Shown: positions 1 to 9,066, numbered from the stretch's first letter. The stretch is 64,000 bases of DNA from Acidobacteriota bacterium (GCA_003222395.1 QHWB01000055.1:45570-109569), one strand, 5' to 3'. The notes: generated from the letters alone by a model not told the origin. Numbers and translations: made by a program.

Positions 1-76
1 CGCCCCGCAGCGCGACGGTCGCCTTGAAGTTGGTCGCGACGAGCGCGCGTGTAAAAGACACGTTGTCAGCCACCAT
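1..76 (-). CDS. ABC-2 exporter permease, second subunit (partial, N-terminus only)
   Basis: The 25 visible residues begin MVADNVSFTRALVATNFKAT and continue into the window edge. The pattern ALVATNFKATVALRG is typical of the second permease in exporters with paired ABC-2 (DUF990-type) membrane subunits. The ATG lies 11 bases inside the 3' end of the preceding permease gene, so the two are probably translationally coupled. The likely role is to form the export channel with its neighbour. The substrate cannot be read from the sequence. Confidence 0.7.
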   Translation of the reverse strand, partial: MVADNVSFTRALVATNFKATVALRG

Positions 77-857
77 TGATGGTCACCGTCGATACGGCGC
101 GCCTGAACATCCAGGACACCGCGATAGCCGTCACGCCGCTCCAGATGACGAGATTACGAGCCAGCGCACCGGGCGTGACGGCATTGGTTCCCAACACGAC
201 CGACGCCGGCGCCGCCAGCAGCGACGGAAACGGCGTGAACGCGGCCGCCCGCTGGATGAACGCCGGGTACAACTCGAGCGGCAGCATCAGACCGCCGAGC
301 ACGAACATCAGCTTCTGCCACACCCAGTACACCGGGGCGACATCCTGGAGCCAGAAGGCCAGCAGTCCTATCCCGAGATACAACGCAGTGATCACCGTGC
401 TTGCCACGAACCCGAACGGCACGACGATGAGCAAAGCGGAGAGCGGCGGGGTCCACTCGGTGAACGCGAAGGCGCAGAGAAACGCCGTCAGTCCCAGGAA
501 CGGCGCCCGGACCGCGAGCAGACCAAACCCGGTCGCGAACTCTGCGAGCACATACGACGCGGGATGGCCGAGCCGGTACACGACGTCTCCACGACGGATC
601 GCTTCCTGAATCTCGAGGTGGATCGGCGGCGCGCTCAGTAGAATCCACTCCGTCGCCGCCAGATACCAGACCAGCGATTTCGGATCGGCCGCCACCGGCA
701 TGCCGGCTTCGGCGACGGCGCGCCACAGACTCGAGAAGACGCCGAGGATGACCGCGAAGAACGCCATCCGGCCGTACAGCTCGTTGCGCTCGCGACCCGC
801 CTGCGTCGCCGAGATGCGAGAGAACGCCGCGTATTTGGCAATCGTACCTGCGCTCAT
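66..857 (-). CDS. ABC-2 family transporter permease
   Basis: This 263-residue protein is strongly hydrophobic, with about six predicted membrane spans (for example around residues 30-50, 115-135, 140-165, 175-195 and 235-255). It carries the layout of ABC-2 family export permeases: a cytosolic amino end, then a long amphipathic stretch with EIQEAIRRGDVVYRLGHP. It starts in a 4-base overlap with the stop of the ATPase gene and its own end overlaps the next permease, so the three genes form one tightly coupled exporter operon. The closest known type I recognise is the drug/viologen-exporter-like family with two different permeases and one ATPase. The substrate is unknown. Confidence 0.85.
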   Translation of the reverse strand: MSAGTIAKYAAFSRISATQAGRERNELYGRMAFFAVILGVFSSLWRAVAEAGMPVAADPKSLVWYLAATEWILLSAPPIHLEIQEAIRRGDVVYRLGHPASYVLAEFATGFGLLAVRAPFLGLTAFLCAFAFTEWTPPLSALLIVVPFGFVASTVITALYLGIGLLAFWLQDVAPVYWVWQKLMFVLGGLMLPLELYPAFIQRAAAFTPFPSLLAAPASVVLGTNAVTPGALARNLVIWSGVTAIAVSWMFRRAVSTVTINGG

Positions 858-1864
858 GACGGCACGCTCCCTGTCGCGGCAGTTGCGTACAGCGCACGAA
901 TCACCTCGTCGAGCGGTGCGTCCTCAATCGCCATGTCACGGATGGCGGTCTGACGCAACGCCGCATCAACGACTTGTCCGAGCGGCGTGATCTCGAGCGC
1001 GATCTCGAGCTCGGTGCGGTACGCGCCGGACGAGAGAACGCGCACGCCGGGCAGCGTCAGCTCGAGATGTTCGGCTTCGCTCCAGAGCGTGACACGCTTC
1101 GCTTTGAGATAACTGCGGCGCAGCGCCGCAATCGGGCCGTCCCACAACAAGCGGCCGTGATTGATCACGATCGCGCGCGTGCACACGCGTTCCATGTCGC
1201 CGGTGTCGTGCGAGGTCAGGAGCAGCGTGACGCGCTCCTGCTCGGACTGCGTCCACAGCAGTTCGCGAATCGTCGCCTTGGCCGACACGTCGAGGCCGAT
1301 GGTCGGCTCGTCGAGAAACAGCATGCGAGGCGAGTGGAGCAGGCTCGCGACGATTTCGCAGCGCATCCGCTCGCCGAGCGACAGATGACGCACCGGCGTG
1401 TTGACAAGCGTCCCGAGGTCGAATACCGACGACAGCGCGTCAATCCGCCGTCGGTGCTCGGGCGCGTCGACCTCGTAGACGCGGCCCAGCAGCTCGAAGG
1501 TGTCGCGCGGCGGCAGCTGATACCAGAGCTGCGAGCGCTGCCCGAACACGGTGCCGATCTGAAACGCGAGCTGACGTCGCTGTCGCGATGGCACCAGTCC
1601 GAGCACGCGCACGTCACCGGCGTCCGGCTGCAGAATCCCGGCCAGCATCTTCAGCGTCGTCGATTTGCCGGCGCCGTTCGGGCCGATGAAGGCGACGCGC
1701 TCACCCGGCGCGATGGAGAACGACAGCTTGTCAACCGCGCAGACCGTCTGCGTCTCGCCGCTGAACAGATCGCGGAGACGTGCGGCGACGCCCGTGCTTC
1801 GCGCGCGTCGCACGCGAAAGGACTTGGACAATTGATCCAGTTCGACAGCCGCGGCGCGTGGCAT
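854..1864 (-). CDS. ABC exporter ATP-binding protein
   Basis: The 336-residue ATPase powers the export permeases that follow. Walker A is GPNGAGKST at residues 61-69, the signature LSLGE is at about 161-165, Walker B MLFLDEP is at about 181-187, and an H-loop follows in LLLTSHDTGDMERV. The last 80 or so residues form the accessory domain seen in exporters of the DrrA/NatA type. It is the first gene of its operon and its stop overlaps the first permease start. The upstream leader contains a hairpin followed by a T-run, noted separately, which could attenuate expression. Confidence 0.9.
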   Translation of the reverse strand: MPRAAAVELDQLSKSFRVRRARSTGVAARLRDLFSGETQTVCAVDKLSFSIAPGERVAFIGPNGAGKSTTLKMLAGILQPDAGDVRVLGLVPSRQRRQLAFQIGTVFGQRSQLWYQLPPRDTFELLGRVYEVDAPEHRRRIDALSSVFDLGTLVNTPVRHLSLGERMRCEIVASLLHSPRMLFLDEPTIGLDVSAKATIRELLWTQSEQERVTLLLTSHDTGDMERVCTRAIVINHGRLLWDGPIAALRRSYLKAKRVTLWSEAEHLELTLPGVRVLSSGAYRTELEIALEITPLGQVVDAALRQTAIRDMAIEDAPLDEVIRALYATAATGSVPS

Positions 1865-1897
1865 GACGACGCTCCCCTGTGGCCCTGCGGAGCTTCC

Positions 1898-1938
1898 GGA
1901 AATGAAAACGCCCTTCCGGTGAAGCTTCCGGAAGGGCG
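1898..1938 (-). terminator. Hairpin plus T-run in the leader of the ABC exporter operon (possible attenuator)
   Basis: On the minus strand two 11-base arms (CGCCCTTCCGG and CCGGAAGGGCG) pair perfectly around an 8-base loop and are followed by TTTTCATTT. This looks like an intrinsic terminator about 40 bases upstream of the ATPase start, reading in the same direction. No gene that needs terminating lies just upstream on that strand, so an attenuator is possible. The motif CCGGAAGC recurs three times nearby. No known riboswitch class was recognised. Confidence 0.4.
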
Positions 1939-2088
1939 TGATTGCTGAAGAATCGAAACGCTTCCGGTTTTAAGCCGCGACACCCGTGTGCAGTTCGCCC
2001 CAAAGGGCGACGATGCACTGGGTCTCGACGATGCTGAAAACCGGCGACGTCATGTGAACTCAGTAATTATACGATCGATCTCATCGCG

Positions 2089-2421
2089 ATGTTTCTGTAT
2101 CTGATGACGACCGGTCGCAGGACCGGCCTTCCTCGCGAGATCGAGATCTGGTTCACTGAGCGCGGCGGCAACTACTACGTGATCGCTGAGCATCGCGAGC
2201 GTGCGCACTGGGTGCAGAACATCCAGGCGCAGCCGCACGTGCATGTCCGCCTCGGCGACCGGCAATTCGACGCAACGGCGCGGGTCGTAGACGACGAGCG
2301 TGAGCCGGAGCTGGCCGCGGCTGTGAAGGCGCTGTCCGAGGCGAAGTACGGCTGGAGCGACGGGCTGGTCGTGGAAATTACGCCGGAAACCAGACAACCC
2401 GTCGGCCGCGACGACATCTGA
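2089..2421 (+). CDS. Nitroreductase/deazaflavin-dependent oxidoreductase family protein
   Basis: A 110-residue protein of the DUF385/F420H2-dependent reductase family. Visible family features are the TTGRRTGLPREIEIWF strand-turn near the start, the central YYVIAEHRERAHWVQNI stretch and the VHVRLGDRQFDATARVV strand. Members bind deazaflavin or flavin cofactors and reduce small substrates, but some are only weakly characterised. The reading frame is open for about 50 bases upstream, yet there is no other start codon, so the ATG used here is the only choice. It stands alone and diverges from the exporter operon. Confidence 0.8.
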   Translation: MFLYLMTTGRRTGLPREIEIWFTERGGNYYVIAEHRERAHWVQNIQAQPHVHVRLGDRQFDATARVVDDEREPELAAAVKALSEAKYGWSDGLVVEITPETRQPVGRDDI

Positions 2422-2650
2422 ACGGTCCATCGGATGCATGAATGACAATTTGACATACCAGATCGATGAGCGTATCCGTGGGCTATTCTTGCGCGTCACG
2501 GGATACTTCGACAACACGCCCACCAACAGGAACGTCCAACGGCTACGGCACGCGCAGCGTCAACGTCGTCATCCGGCCCCTTGCGGCATCACGACGAAGA
2601 ACGAGTCTGCGTTGACGTCGCCGGACAGCACCACGTCCTTCCCGACGTCG

Positions 2651-3298
2651 TTATCGCAGCGGCCTCAGTTCGGGCTTCTCGCCGTCTGGCAGCGGATAGC
2701 GGTCGATGTTCAGCATCATCGACACGAAGCAGTAGTAGCCCATCACGCCGGTCAGGTCGACGACGCCGCGCTCGCCGAACTTGTCGACTGCTGCCTTGAA
2801 GACCCTGTCGCTGACCTCCCTGGTTCGAAGGAGCTCGTCCCCGAAGTTGTAGACGGCCTCTTCGTCCGGTTGCATCGAGCCGGGCCGCTTGCCTGTCGCG
2901 ATCGCTTCGATGACGGAAGGATTCAGTCCTGCCGTCAATGCGTTCTTCTTGTGGGCCGACCATTCGTATTGCGCGTTCCAGAAGCGGGCCGTCATCAGGA
3001 TCGCCATCTCGTTCAACCGATTCGGCAGCGACGAATGAAAGCGCAGTTGCGCGCCAAGCTTTTGTGCGAGGTCGCCCATCTCGGGGCTGCGCAGCGTGAC
3101 GTTGAACGGTCCGTTCATCCCGCCGCGTTCTCCCGCGAGCAAGTGTTCCACCATGGTTTTCTGCTCGGGAGTCAGCTTGTCGTAGCTGAGCGGCTGAAAT
3201 CGATCGCCGCGCAGGTGGAGATCGCGAGTGGCTGGCGGCTGCGCCAGCACAAGACCCGACAAGACGGCGATGCCGAGATAGAGAACGTGGACACGCAT
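2651..3298 (-). CDS. Carboxymuconolactone decarboxylase-family protein, secreted
   Basis: The 215-residue protein has an amino-terminal signal-like segment (residues 1-19, ending near LAQPPA). The body then matches the CMD/AhpD-like fold: MNGPFNVTLRSPEMGDLAQ, LNEMAILMTARFWNAQYEW and the helix with GYYCFVSMML. The CxxC motif of true AhpD peroxidases is absent, so redox activity is unlikely. A gamma-carboxymuconolactone decarboxylase-like or structural role is more plausible. It follows the broken amidase gene by about 20 bases in the same direction and was probably cotranscribed with it. Confidence 0.8.
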   Translation of the reverse strand: MRVHVLYLGIAVLSGLVLAQPPATRDLHLRGDRFQPLSYDKLTPEQKTMVEHLLAGERGGMNGPFNVTLRSPEMGDLAQKLGAQLRFHSSLPNRLNEMAILMTARFWNAQYEWSAHKKNALTAGLNPSVIEAIATGKRPGSMQPDEEAVYNFGDELLRTREVSDRVFKAAVDKFGERGVVDLTGVMGYYCFVSMMLNIDRYPLPDGEKPELRPLR

Positions 3299-3317
3299 CG
3301 TATGCTCTCCTTCCGTA

Positions 3318-4555
3318 TCACATCATCGTCGACACATGCCACGGCGGTACACGTCCCGTCCATGGCATCGCCGCTTCGAGCGCGGCGGCGAGCTGCAGGA
3401 TGACGTGCTCGGCCGCGGGCCCGGCTCCAAGCTGGACGCCGATCGGCAAGCCGGTGGAATGCATGGCCAGCGGAAGCGAAATCGCCGGAATGCCCAGAAT
3501 GTTGTGCGGCAGAGTGAATGACAGATCTTGAGGGTCACCGGCTCGAGCGTCTCCGGACCGATCGCATGTCCGCTCCGCGTCGCGTAGCCCTCGAGCCGGA
3601 GATCGAAACCGAAGAACCACACGTCCGTCATGCTTCGCATGGCACCGGGGCCGTCAAAGTCCGGGCTCTCTTCCGAGACCTGATGCCCCATGTCGGCAAG
3701 CACCGTCGCCACGCGCTCGACCGCTTCCGCGACCTCCGCGTCGACCGCGACACCCATGAGCGCCGTTGTCGACCAGCCGATCCGCAGCGCAGGCACGCGC
3801 CAGCGCGTCATTGCGGCGTACGGCTCCGGCGGCCGTGGGATCAAGAACGGATCGCCGATCTGCGGCACCGCGAGGCAATCGAGCATGGCCGCCGCGTCGC
3901 GCACGCTCTTGGCCTGGACGAAGTTCTGGCCGAGGCCGTAGCCGTTCTCGTCCTGCATCGGACCGAAGGAGATCCGTCCACGCGAGGGCTTGAGCCCCAC
4001 GCCCCCACAGAAGCTCGCTGGAACGCGGATCGACCCGGCGATATCCGATCCGTGCGCGATTGGCACCATGCCGGCGATGACGGCAGCCATCCCGCCGCCG
4101 GTCGAACCGCCGGCTGAATGGCCCTGCTTCCACGGCGTCGACGTGTTGCCGTGCAGTGCGCTCTCGGTCGTGCCCGACATCGAGTATTCAGGCGCGGCCG
4201 ACCGTCCGAGGATGTTGACACCCGATGCCTTGAAGAGCTCGCACAAATGCGTGTCGTGTTGCGCGACCATGCCGCGGCACAGCCGGCTGCCGAACTCGAT
4301 CGTCCGGCCCGCTTCGTGACCGAAGAAGTCTTTGATCAGAAACGGAACGCCGCGGAAGGGACCGGTTCCGAGCATCTTCTCATCGAGGCCGTCAATCCGA
4401 TCCGGGTACGTTTCGACGACGGCGTTGACGGCTCGATTAATCGAGGCGATCGCCGCCGCCGCTGTCTGGGCGAGCTCCTTCGGCGGTACCTGTTTGCTCG
4501 CGACCAACTCGGCAAGGCCAAGCGCATCGTAGCTGGCGTATTCGGCAAGGTTCAT
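3318..4555 (-). pseudogene. Amidase (amidase-signature family), internal deletion and frameshift
   Basis: The first 330 or so residues are a good amidase-signature enzyme: catalytic Lys in FLIKDFF, the Ser-Gly-rich stretch HSAGGSTGGGMAAVIAGM and DIAGSIRVPASFCGG. After ETLEPVT the frame runs into nonsense. The expected carboxyl end (TLPHNILGIPAISLPLAMHS, then GLPIGVQLGAGP) continues in another frame from about position 3520. Compared with the family, roughly 80-100 residues are missing at the junction, so this is a deletion plus frameshift rather than a single sequencing error. The start taken is MNLAEYASYDALGL; a longer open frame begins 60 bases upstream. The product is probably non-functional. 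Confidence 0.8.
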
Positions 4556-4647
4556 CACGCGTTGCAGACTCTCTCGTCCGTCAGAAGGCATTGTAGGAGG
4601 ATTGGAATAAACCAACGCTTGCGCTGCCGCAAATTTGAGGACGAACG

Positions 4648-4805
4648 ATGCGATACGCAGCCGCGATGATCGCCGGTGTCATGATGCCGAGCGTTCCCGC
4701 TGCACGGCGCGCAAGGAGGACGCGTCCAGTTTCAGCACGACTACGCCGAGGTGAACGGCGCCGTCGTTCTGGTACCAGTGGAAGGATCAGATGGCGGAGA
4801 ATGAG
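4648..4805 (+). pseudogene. Alpha/beta-hydrolase (epoxide-hydrolase-like) amino-terminal fragment
   Basis: A signal-like start (MRYAAAMIAGVMMPSVPAA) is followed, in a second frame, by FQHDYAEVNG and, in a third frame, by FWYQWKDQMAE. In alpha/beta hydrolases of this group these two motifs flank the HGFPE oxyanion segment, which is missing here. The piece therefore looks like the first 60 or so residues of a hydrolase gene with an internal deletion and two frame changes. It ends where the next relic begins. Confidence 0.45.
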
Positions 4806-4999
4806 CCGCGATCACCTTGCAGATTATCGACCGTGTGCTGCGGATTCGTGAAGGCGAAGCCGGTCACTAGCACTTTCCGAATGTCGGCCTTGCCGTCGCC
4901 GTCGGTATCTTCCAAGCACAGGACATTTGGCGCATCCGTCACCTCGAGTCGGTGGCGAAGCGCGACGATGTTGGGCTGCAAGGCCGCGTGCGAGCGCAA
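4787..4999 (-). pseudogene. Fragment of a PVC-type membrane-bound dehydrogenase/heme-binding protein
   Basis: The stretch APNVLCLEDTDGDGKADIRK followed by VLVTGFAFTNPQHTVDN is a hallmark of the beta-propeller half of large PQQ-dependent or PVC-type heme-containing dehydrogenases, which usually exceed 800 residues. Only about 60 residues are present, and both sides are broken. It abuts the hydrolase fragment on the opposite strand, so 4.6-5.05 kb is a graveyard of two truncated genes rather than an intergenic regulatory region. Confidence 0.5.
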
Positions 5000-5050
5000 C
5001 GCTCGTCGCGGCTATGAGAAGCGAGATGACGACGGTCTCACGCGCGCCGA

Positions 5051-6313
5051 CTACAAACGCTTCTCCGCAATCCGGTAGAGATGACTGTCAGTCCGGATGA
5101 AAATTGATCCCGCAGCAATCGCCATCGACGCGAGCGTGTCGCCGTCGAGCGTGTTCGTCGCGAGGCGGCGGAATTCCTTTCCAGGCGCGACCACCGTCGC
5201 GATGCCACCCTCGCTCAGAAAATAGATGCGCCCATCCGCGAGCACGGGCGACGCGGAGTAGTCGCCGCCGCCGAGCCGCTGAATCCAGCGCGGCGCGCCG
5301 CTCGTCGCGTCGAGGCACGTCGCGATGCCGCCGTCGTTGACGACGTACAGCTCGTCGCCGACCAGCAGCGGCGACGGCGTCAGCGGCGCCGCGCGCCGCA
5401 GCGTCCAGGCGATGTGCGTCTTCGTCACGTCGCCGGTCCCGTCCGCCCGCACCGCCAGCAGCGACGGCTGCTGGAATCCAGTCGCGATGTACACGAGGCC
5501 GTGGCCGTAGACCGGGCGCGGAACGTTCGAGAAGCCGTCGGCGTAGCTGACGCGCCAGATTTCCTTGCCGGTCTGCGGATCGTACGCCGCCGCGCGATAC
5601 GCGCCGACGCTGACGATCTCATCGCGCTCGCCGACGCGGATGACCAGCGGCGTCGAGTACGCCTGATCGAACGGCTGGCGGCGAGACGCTCTCCAGCGCG
5701 TCTTTCCGGTCCGCTTGTCCAGCGCTGCGACGAACGCATCGTCGCTCCCGTCGCAGCTCACGATGAGGAGATCGCCGTACAGCGTCGGCGAGCCGCCGTT
5801 GCCGTGTTGCGATTCGTACGGCAAGCGAGTTTTCCAGATGATCTCGCCGGACGTGCTGAGCGCCGCAGTGCCTTGCGCCCCGAAGTGCACGTACACGCGA
5901 TCGCCTTCGACGATGGGAGTGGGGGAGGCGTGGCTGTTCTTCGGGTTGGTGCGGTCAGCACTTCTGAGATGGAAGACTTCGACGTTGATCAGCTCGCGTC
6001 CGTTCTCGACGTCGTAGGCGAGCGCGCGAAGCGACGCCCCTTTGTCCTTGATCGCCGTGGTCAGCCAGATACGCCCGTCAGCGACGACCGGCGATGACCA
6101 GCCGCGGCCGGGCACCGGCGTCTTCCAGACGATGTTGCGAGATTCGCTCCACTCGATCGGCAGTCCCGTCTCGGTGGAATGTCCCTGCCCCGTGGGTCCT
6201 CGAAACTGCGGCCAGTCGTTGTGGTCGACTCCGGGGGCCCCGTGGATCCGTAACGCGCATGCGATCAGAACGATCAGCAGCGCGGGAAGCGGACTCCTCG
6301 AACGGTTCTTCAA
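5051..6313 (-). CDS. Secreted PQQ-like beta-propeller repeat protein
   Basis: A 420-residue protein with a signal peptide (residues 1-26, ending ALRIHGA) and a repeated propeller pattern. It opens with NDWPQFRGPTGQG and continues with blades containing WSSPVVADGRIWL, SHASPTPIVEGDRVYV, GNGGSPTLYGDLLIV and YSASPVLADGRIYF. This is the family often annotated as outer membrane biogenesis protein BamB or PQQ-binding-like. Here it is more likely a periplasmic protein of unknown ligand, because no BAM partners are near. It is intact and sits alone. Confidence 0.8.
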   Translation of the reverse strand: MKNRSRSPLPALLIVLIACALRIHGAPGVDHNDWPQFRGPTGQGHSTETGLPIEWSESRNIVWKTPVPGRGWSSPVVADGRIWLTTAIKDKGASLRALAYDVENGRELINVEVFHLRSADRTNPKNSHASPTPIVEGDRVYVHFGAQGTAALSTSGEIIWKTRLPYESQHGNGGSPTLYGDLLIVSCDGSDDAFVAALDKRTGKTRWRASRRQPFDQAYSTPLVIRVGERDEIVSVGAYRAAAYDPQTGKEIWRVSYADGFSNVPRPVYGHGLVYIATGFQQPSLLAVRADGTGDVTKTHIAWTLRRAAPLTPSPLLVGDELYVVNDGGIATCLDATSGAPRWIQRLGGGDYSASPVLADGRIYFLSEGGIATVVAPGKEFRRLATNTLDGDTLASMAIAAGSIFIRTDSHLYRIAEKRL

Positions 6314-6563
6314 GTCCTCAGATCCTCAGGCCTTATTTTAAGATTCATTCGATCATTTCGGGAGTTGCTCAGAACCGCGTTCGCTGGACGTGCACCGGAG
6401 CCACGAACGACATTCGGCGAACATCTATGACCCTGGGGTCTGCTTGTGCGGCGGCGGAGCGCTCCTGCGGAATTTCGACCAACGCATCCGGTCCGAAACA
6501 CGGTTGCCCGTGCAACTGCGAGCTCGGCTAAGATGAAAGGCGCCAGCCCTGCAGGGAGCCTTC

Positions 6564-7538
6564 ATGGCCCGCGGATTTCACGTAACCTCGGTTGTCGCCG
6601 CCGTTTTCGCAGCCGCTGCGGCGCTCGTCGCGCAGCGGCAGCCGCCCACGTTCGAATCGACGACGCGTACGGTCGCGGTGTATGCGACGGTGACCAACAC
6701 GCTGGGCCGGCTCGTGGGGGATCTGACGCGCGACGACTTCGAGATCGACGACAACGGCATCAAACAAACCCTGACCGTGTTTTCCAATGACATCCAGCCA
6801 ATTACCGTTGTGCTGCTGCTGGATCGAAGCGGCAGCATGAAGCCGAACCTCGAACTTGAGGTGCGGGCGGCCGAAACGTTCGTTCACGGCATGCTGCCGT
6901 TTGACCGCGCGCGCATCGGTACGTTCGGCAAGAGCATTCAGATCGACCCTGACGATTTCACGTCGGACCGCGACGCGCTGTTCAAGATCCTGCGTGGGGA
7001 CTTGCAGAAGGAAGGGCCGACGCCGCTGTGGAATGCGATCGATCGCGCGATCGACAAACTCCTGCTCGAGCAAGGGCGGCGTGTCGTCCTGGCATTCAGT
7101 GACGGCGTCGACGAACCGATGGATTTCAGTGGTCACGCCAAATCGCTGAAAGACGAGATGAAGCGCGCGGAAGATAGCGACATCATGGTGTATGCCATTG
7201 GCATGGAGGGATTAGCGCCGATGCAGGCACAGCACGCCGTTTCGGGTTTCGGTGGCCGCGGCTTCGCCACTCGACGGCGAGACGACTCCATGATGCAGAA
7301 GCCAGACGAGGGCATGGCGAAGATCGCCGAGGCGACCGGAGGCGGCTACCTCGAATTGATGTCAGCCGGCTCCTCGCTCGGCGCGTTCGATCGCGTCGCC
7401 GACGAACTGCATCATCAGTACGCGCTCGGCTTCGCGCCGCAGAAGCTGGATGGGAAACTGCACGACCTAACGGTGAAAGTGACGAAGCCGGGTTTCACCG
7501 TCCGCGCGCGGAAGCGATACCTGGCGCCAAAAAGCTGA
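6564..7538 (+). CDS. VWFA-related acidobacterial domain protein
   Basis: A 324-residue secreted protein with a signal peptide (residues 1-23, ending ALVAQ). It has a short beta domain with LTRDDFEIDDNGIKQ and a von Willebrand A domain. The metal-dependent adhesion site is DRSGS at residues 87-91, with the later Thr in GPTPLW and Asp in AFSDGVD. The layout matches the VWFA-related family that is heavily expanded in Acidobacteria, and it is the best single taxonomic hint in the window. Function is unknown; extracellular metal-dependent protein binding is inferred. A long insertion with MQAQHAVSGFGGRG interrupts the domain near residue 215. Confidence 0.85.
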   Translation: MARGFHVTSVVAAVFAAAAALVAQRQPPTFESTTRTVAVYATVTNTLGRLVGDLTRDDFEIDDNGIKQTLTVFSNDIQPITVVLLLDRSGSMKPNLELEVRAAETFVHGMLPFDRARIGTFGKSIQIDPDDFTSDRDALFKILRGDLQKEGPTPLWNAIDRAIDKLLLEQGRRVVLAFSDGVDEPMDFSGHAKSLKDEMKRAEDSDIMVYAIGMEGLAPMQAQHAVSGFGGRGFATRRRDDSMMQKPDEGMAKIAEATGGGYLELMSAGSSLGAFDRVADELHHQYALGFAPQKLDGKLHDLTVKVTKPGFTVRARKRYLAPKS

Positions 7539-7950
7539 CGAGGCGGGAAGCGATAGACGGCCGGCGACACTGTTCATTCGGGCGATGTTCACGATGGCCG
7601 GAACGTTCACGATCACTCGGAATCCGCGTTCATCATTCGCCGGAATCGATCCGTTCCTCGCCCTACGTGCGATTCGCCGCGGCAATCTCCGCGATCAATG
7701 TGACGCGCTGTCGACGACGCAGGAGAAATTCGCGCTCAGCGCCTTCGAGTGAACCTTCACGGAGTTTGTCTTGCCGAAGGCGAAATGAACTGTTACCCAT
7801 GTATCGGGAATAGACCGTGCCGCTAGGTGTGCCACTTTCGACTGCGGATCGGTGTCGTTCCGTGTCGGTCCGCGGCCTCACCTGACGGACGATCGCGCAA
7901 TTTCCGGAAGGAAATCGCAAAACAGCCAACGACCTCGATCTAAGACTTGC
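7539..7950. other. Intergenic region without a recognisable gene
   Basis: No coding stretch with family resemblance was found on either strand. A minus-strand reading frame that begins MAESTGLEP is the usual artefact of translating the complement of a tRNA 3' end and is not a gene. The segment GTTCATTCGGGCGATGTTCA near 7570 could be an insertion-sequence end, but no partner was found. Confidence 0.4.
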
Positions 7951-7997
7951 GCCTGTCACGCCGGAGGCTGCGGGTTCGAGTCCCGTCGACTCCGCCA
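7951..7997 (+). other. tRNA-Asp 3' half (anticodon loop to CCA), probable attachment site
   Basis: The sequence runs from the anticodon loop CTGTCAC (GTC, Asp) through GCCGGAGG and the T-arm GCGGGTTCGAGTCCCGT to GACTCCGCCA. The matching 5' half is absent: the upstream bases do not pair with the acceptor stem or the lower anticodon stem. Only the half normally copied by a tRNA-targeting integrase is present, and a tyrosine-recombinase gene ends 7 bases away. This is best read as an attachment-site remnant, not a working tRNA. Confidence 0.75.
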
Positions 7998-8003
7998 ACT
8001 AAA

Positions 8004-8357
8004 TCACACTACGTGTTGGAGATAGCGGATTCGGTCTTCGCCGTCTCCAACATGATGTCTCCAAAACTCCGGGGTATTCCAGAGGCGGTCGAGCAACCGG
8101 ATCGCACTGTCGAGAGCAGCGGGACTGAGGTGCATGTACCGCTGCGTCGTCGTGAGATCCTGATGGCCCGCGAGCTCCTGAATCGCGCGGGCCGGCGCGC
8201 CCCGCATCGCGAGATGAGAACAGAAGGTGTGCCGCAGTCGGTGCACGCCGTTCTGTGCAATCTGCGCGCGTCGCGCCGCGCGTTCCACACGGTGCTTGAC
8301 GATGTCCGCCGACATCGGCGAGCCATCCGCCTGACACAACACGCCCTGCGATCGCAA
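8004..8357 (-). pseudogene. Tyrosine recombinase/phage integrase, carboxyl-terminal remnant
   Basis: The 117 residues hold the last part of a tyrosine recombinase: HRLRHTFCSHLAMRGAPAR (H-x-x-R box), ELAGHQDLTTTQRYMHLS with the conserved His and the nucleophile Tyr. The SAM-like amino domain, core-binding half and first catalytic Arg are missing, so it cannot recombine. Its stop lies 7 bases from the tRNA-Asp CCA end, the usual int/att arrangement. The gene is cut upstream where a transposase begins. Confidence 0.8.
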
Positions 8358-8471
8358 GTGCCGGTGGTCTCGAAATGTCGTGGCCAGTCGAATCGTGAGC
8401 GCGAATTATCCCACGAGTCGATCGACTGCGGTGATCAGCCGATTCTTCGTTTCGTGAGATAGACTCGCGTC

Positions 8472-9066
8472 GTGATCGACATGTCGGCTCTCCAGATGTG
8501 GTTCGCAGTCTTGATCGGCTGGTTGGATCGTCAGGAGCTTGAGGCACTCGCGTACCTGATTGAAGAGAATCGCGTCCTGCGAGCGCAGCTGGGTGGGCGA
8601 CGCCTGCGTCTGACAGATGACGACCGACGACGCTTCGCCGTCCGGGCGGTTGGGACGGCAGGCCTTTACGCCAAGTTGCGACGATCGTGACGCCGGATAC
8701 CCTGCTGCGGTGGCACCGACAACTCGTCGCTTGTAAATGGACCCACGCGCGACGATCCCAACCTCGGGGTGTGCTGGCCGAGATCCGGCATTTGGTCGTG
8801 CGGATGGCCGAGGACAACCCGACCTGGGGCTACACGCGGATTCAAGGTGCGCTGAAGAACGTGGGGCATCGCGTTGGCCGCTCGACGATTGCGCGCATCC
8901 TGACCATCTTGAACGCAATCATCAAAGGCTCGGAAACGCACTGATCGATCGCGTCGCGGCCGACACGGTTGGAGCAATTCGCCGCCGACCGCGCCGGGGC
9001 GGATTGCTGAATTACCACGAGCACGCGGCATGACCGTCGGTTCGGCCGATGAGCGGGACATTACGG
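8472..9066 (+). mobile_element. Integrase-core insertion sequence with the catalytic core deleted
   Basis: The transposase begins MIDMSALQMWFAVLIGWLDR and continues [20 protein letters not shown]. After a frame change near 8690 comes [17 protein letters not shown] and the helix-turn-helix region [14 protein letters not shown]. It then jumps from STIARIL directly to IGNALI and the last residues GGLLNYHEHAA. Relative to the copy at 42.0-43.0 kb about 140 residues holding the catalytic Asp-Asp-Glu core are gone. Both copies share the right terminus TGAGCGGGACATTACGG and diverge immediately after it, which fixes the element end at about 9066. Confidence 0.8.

Noticed and set aside
7663..7998. A minus-strand frame starting MAESTGLEPAASG
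   Set aside because: This peptide arises from translating the complement of a tRNA T-arm and CCA end and is a familiar false gene call.
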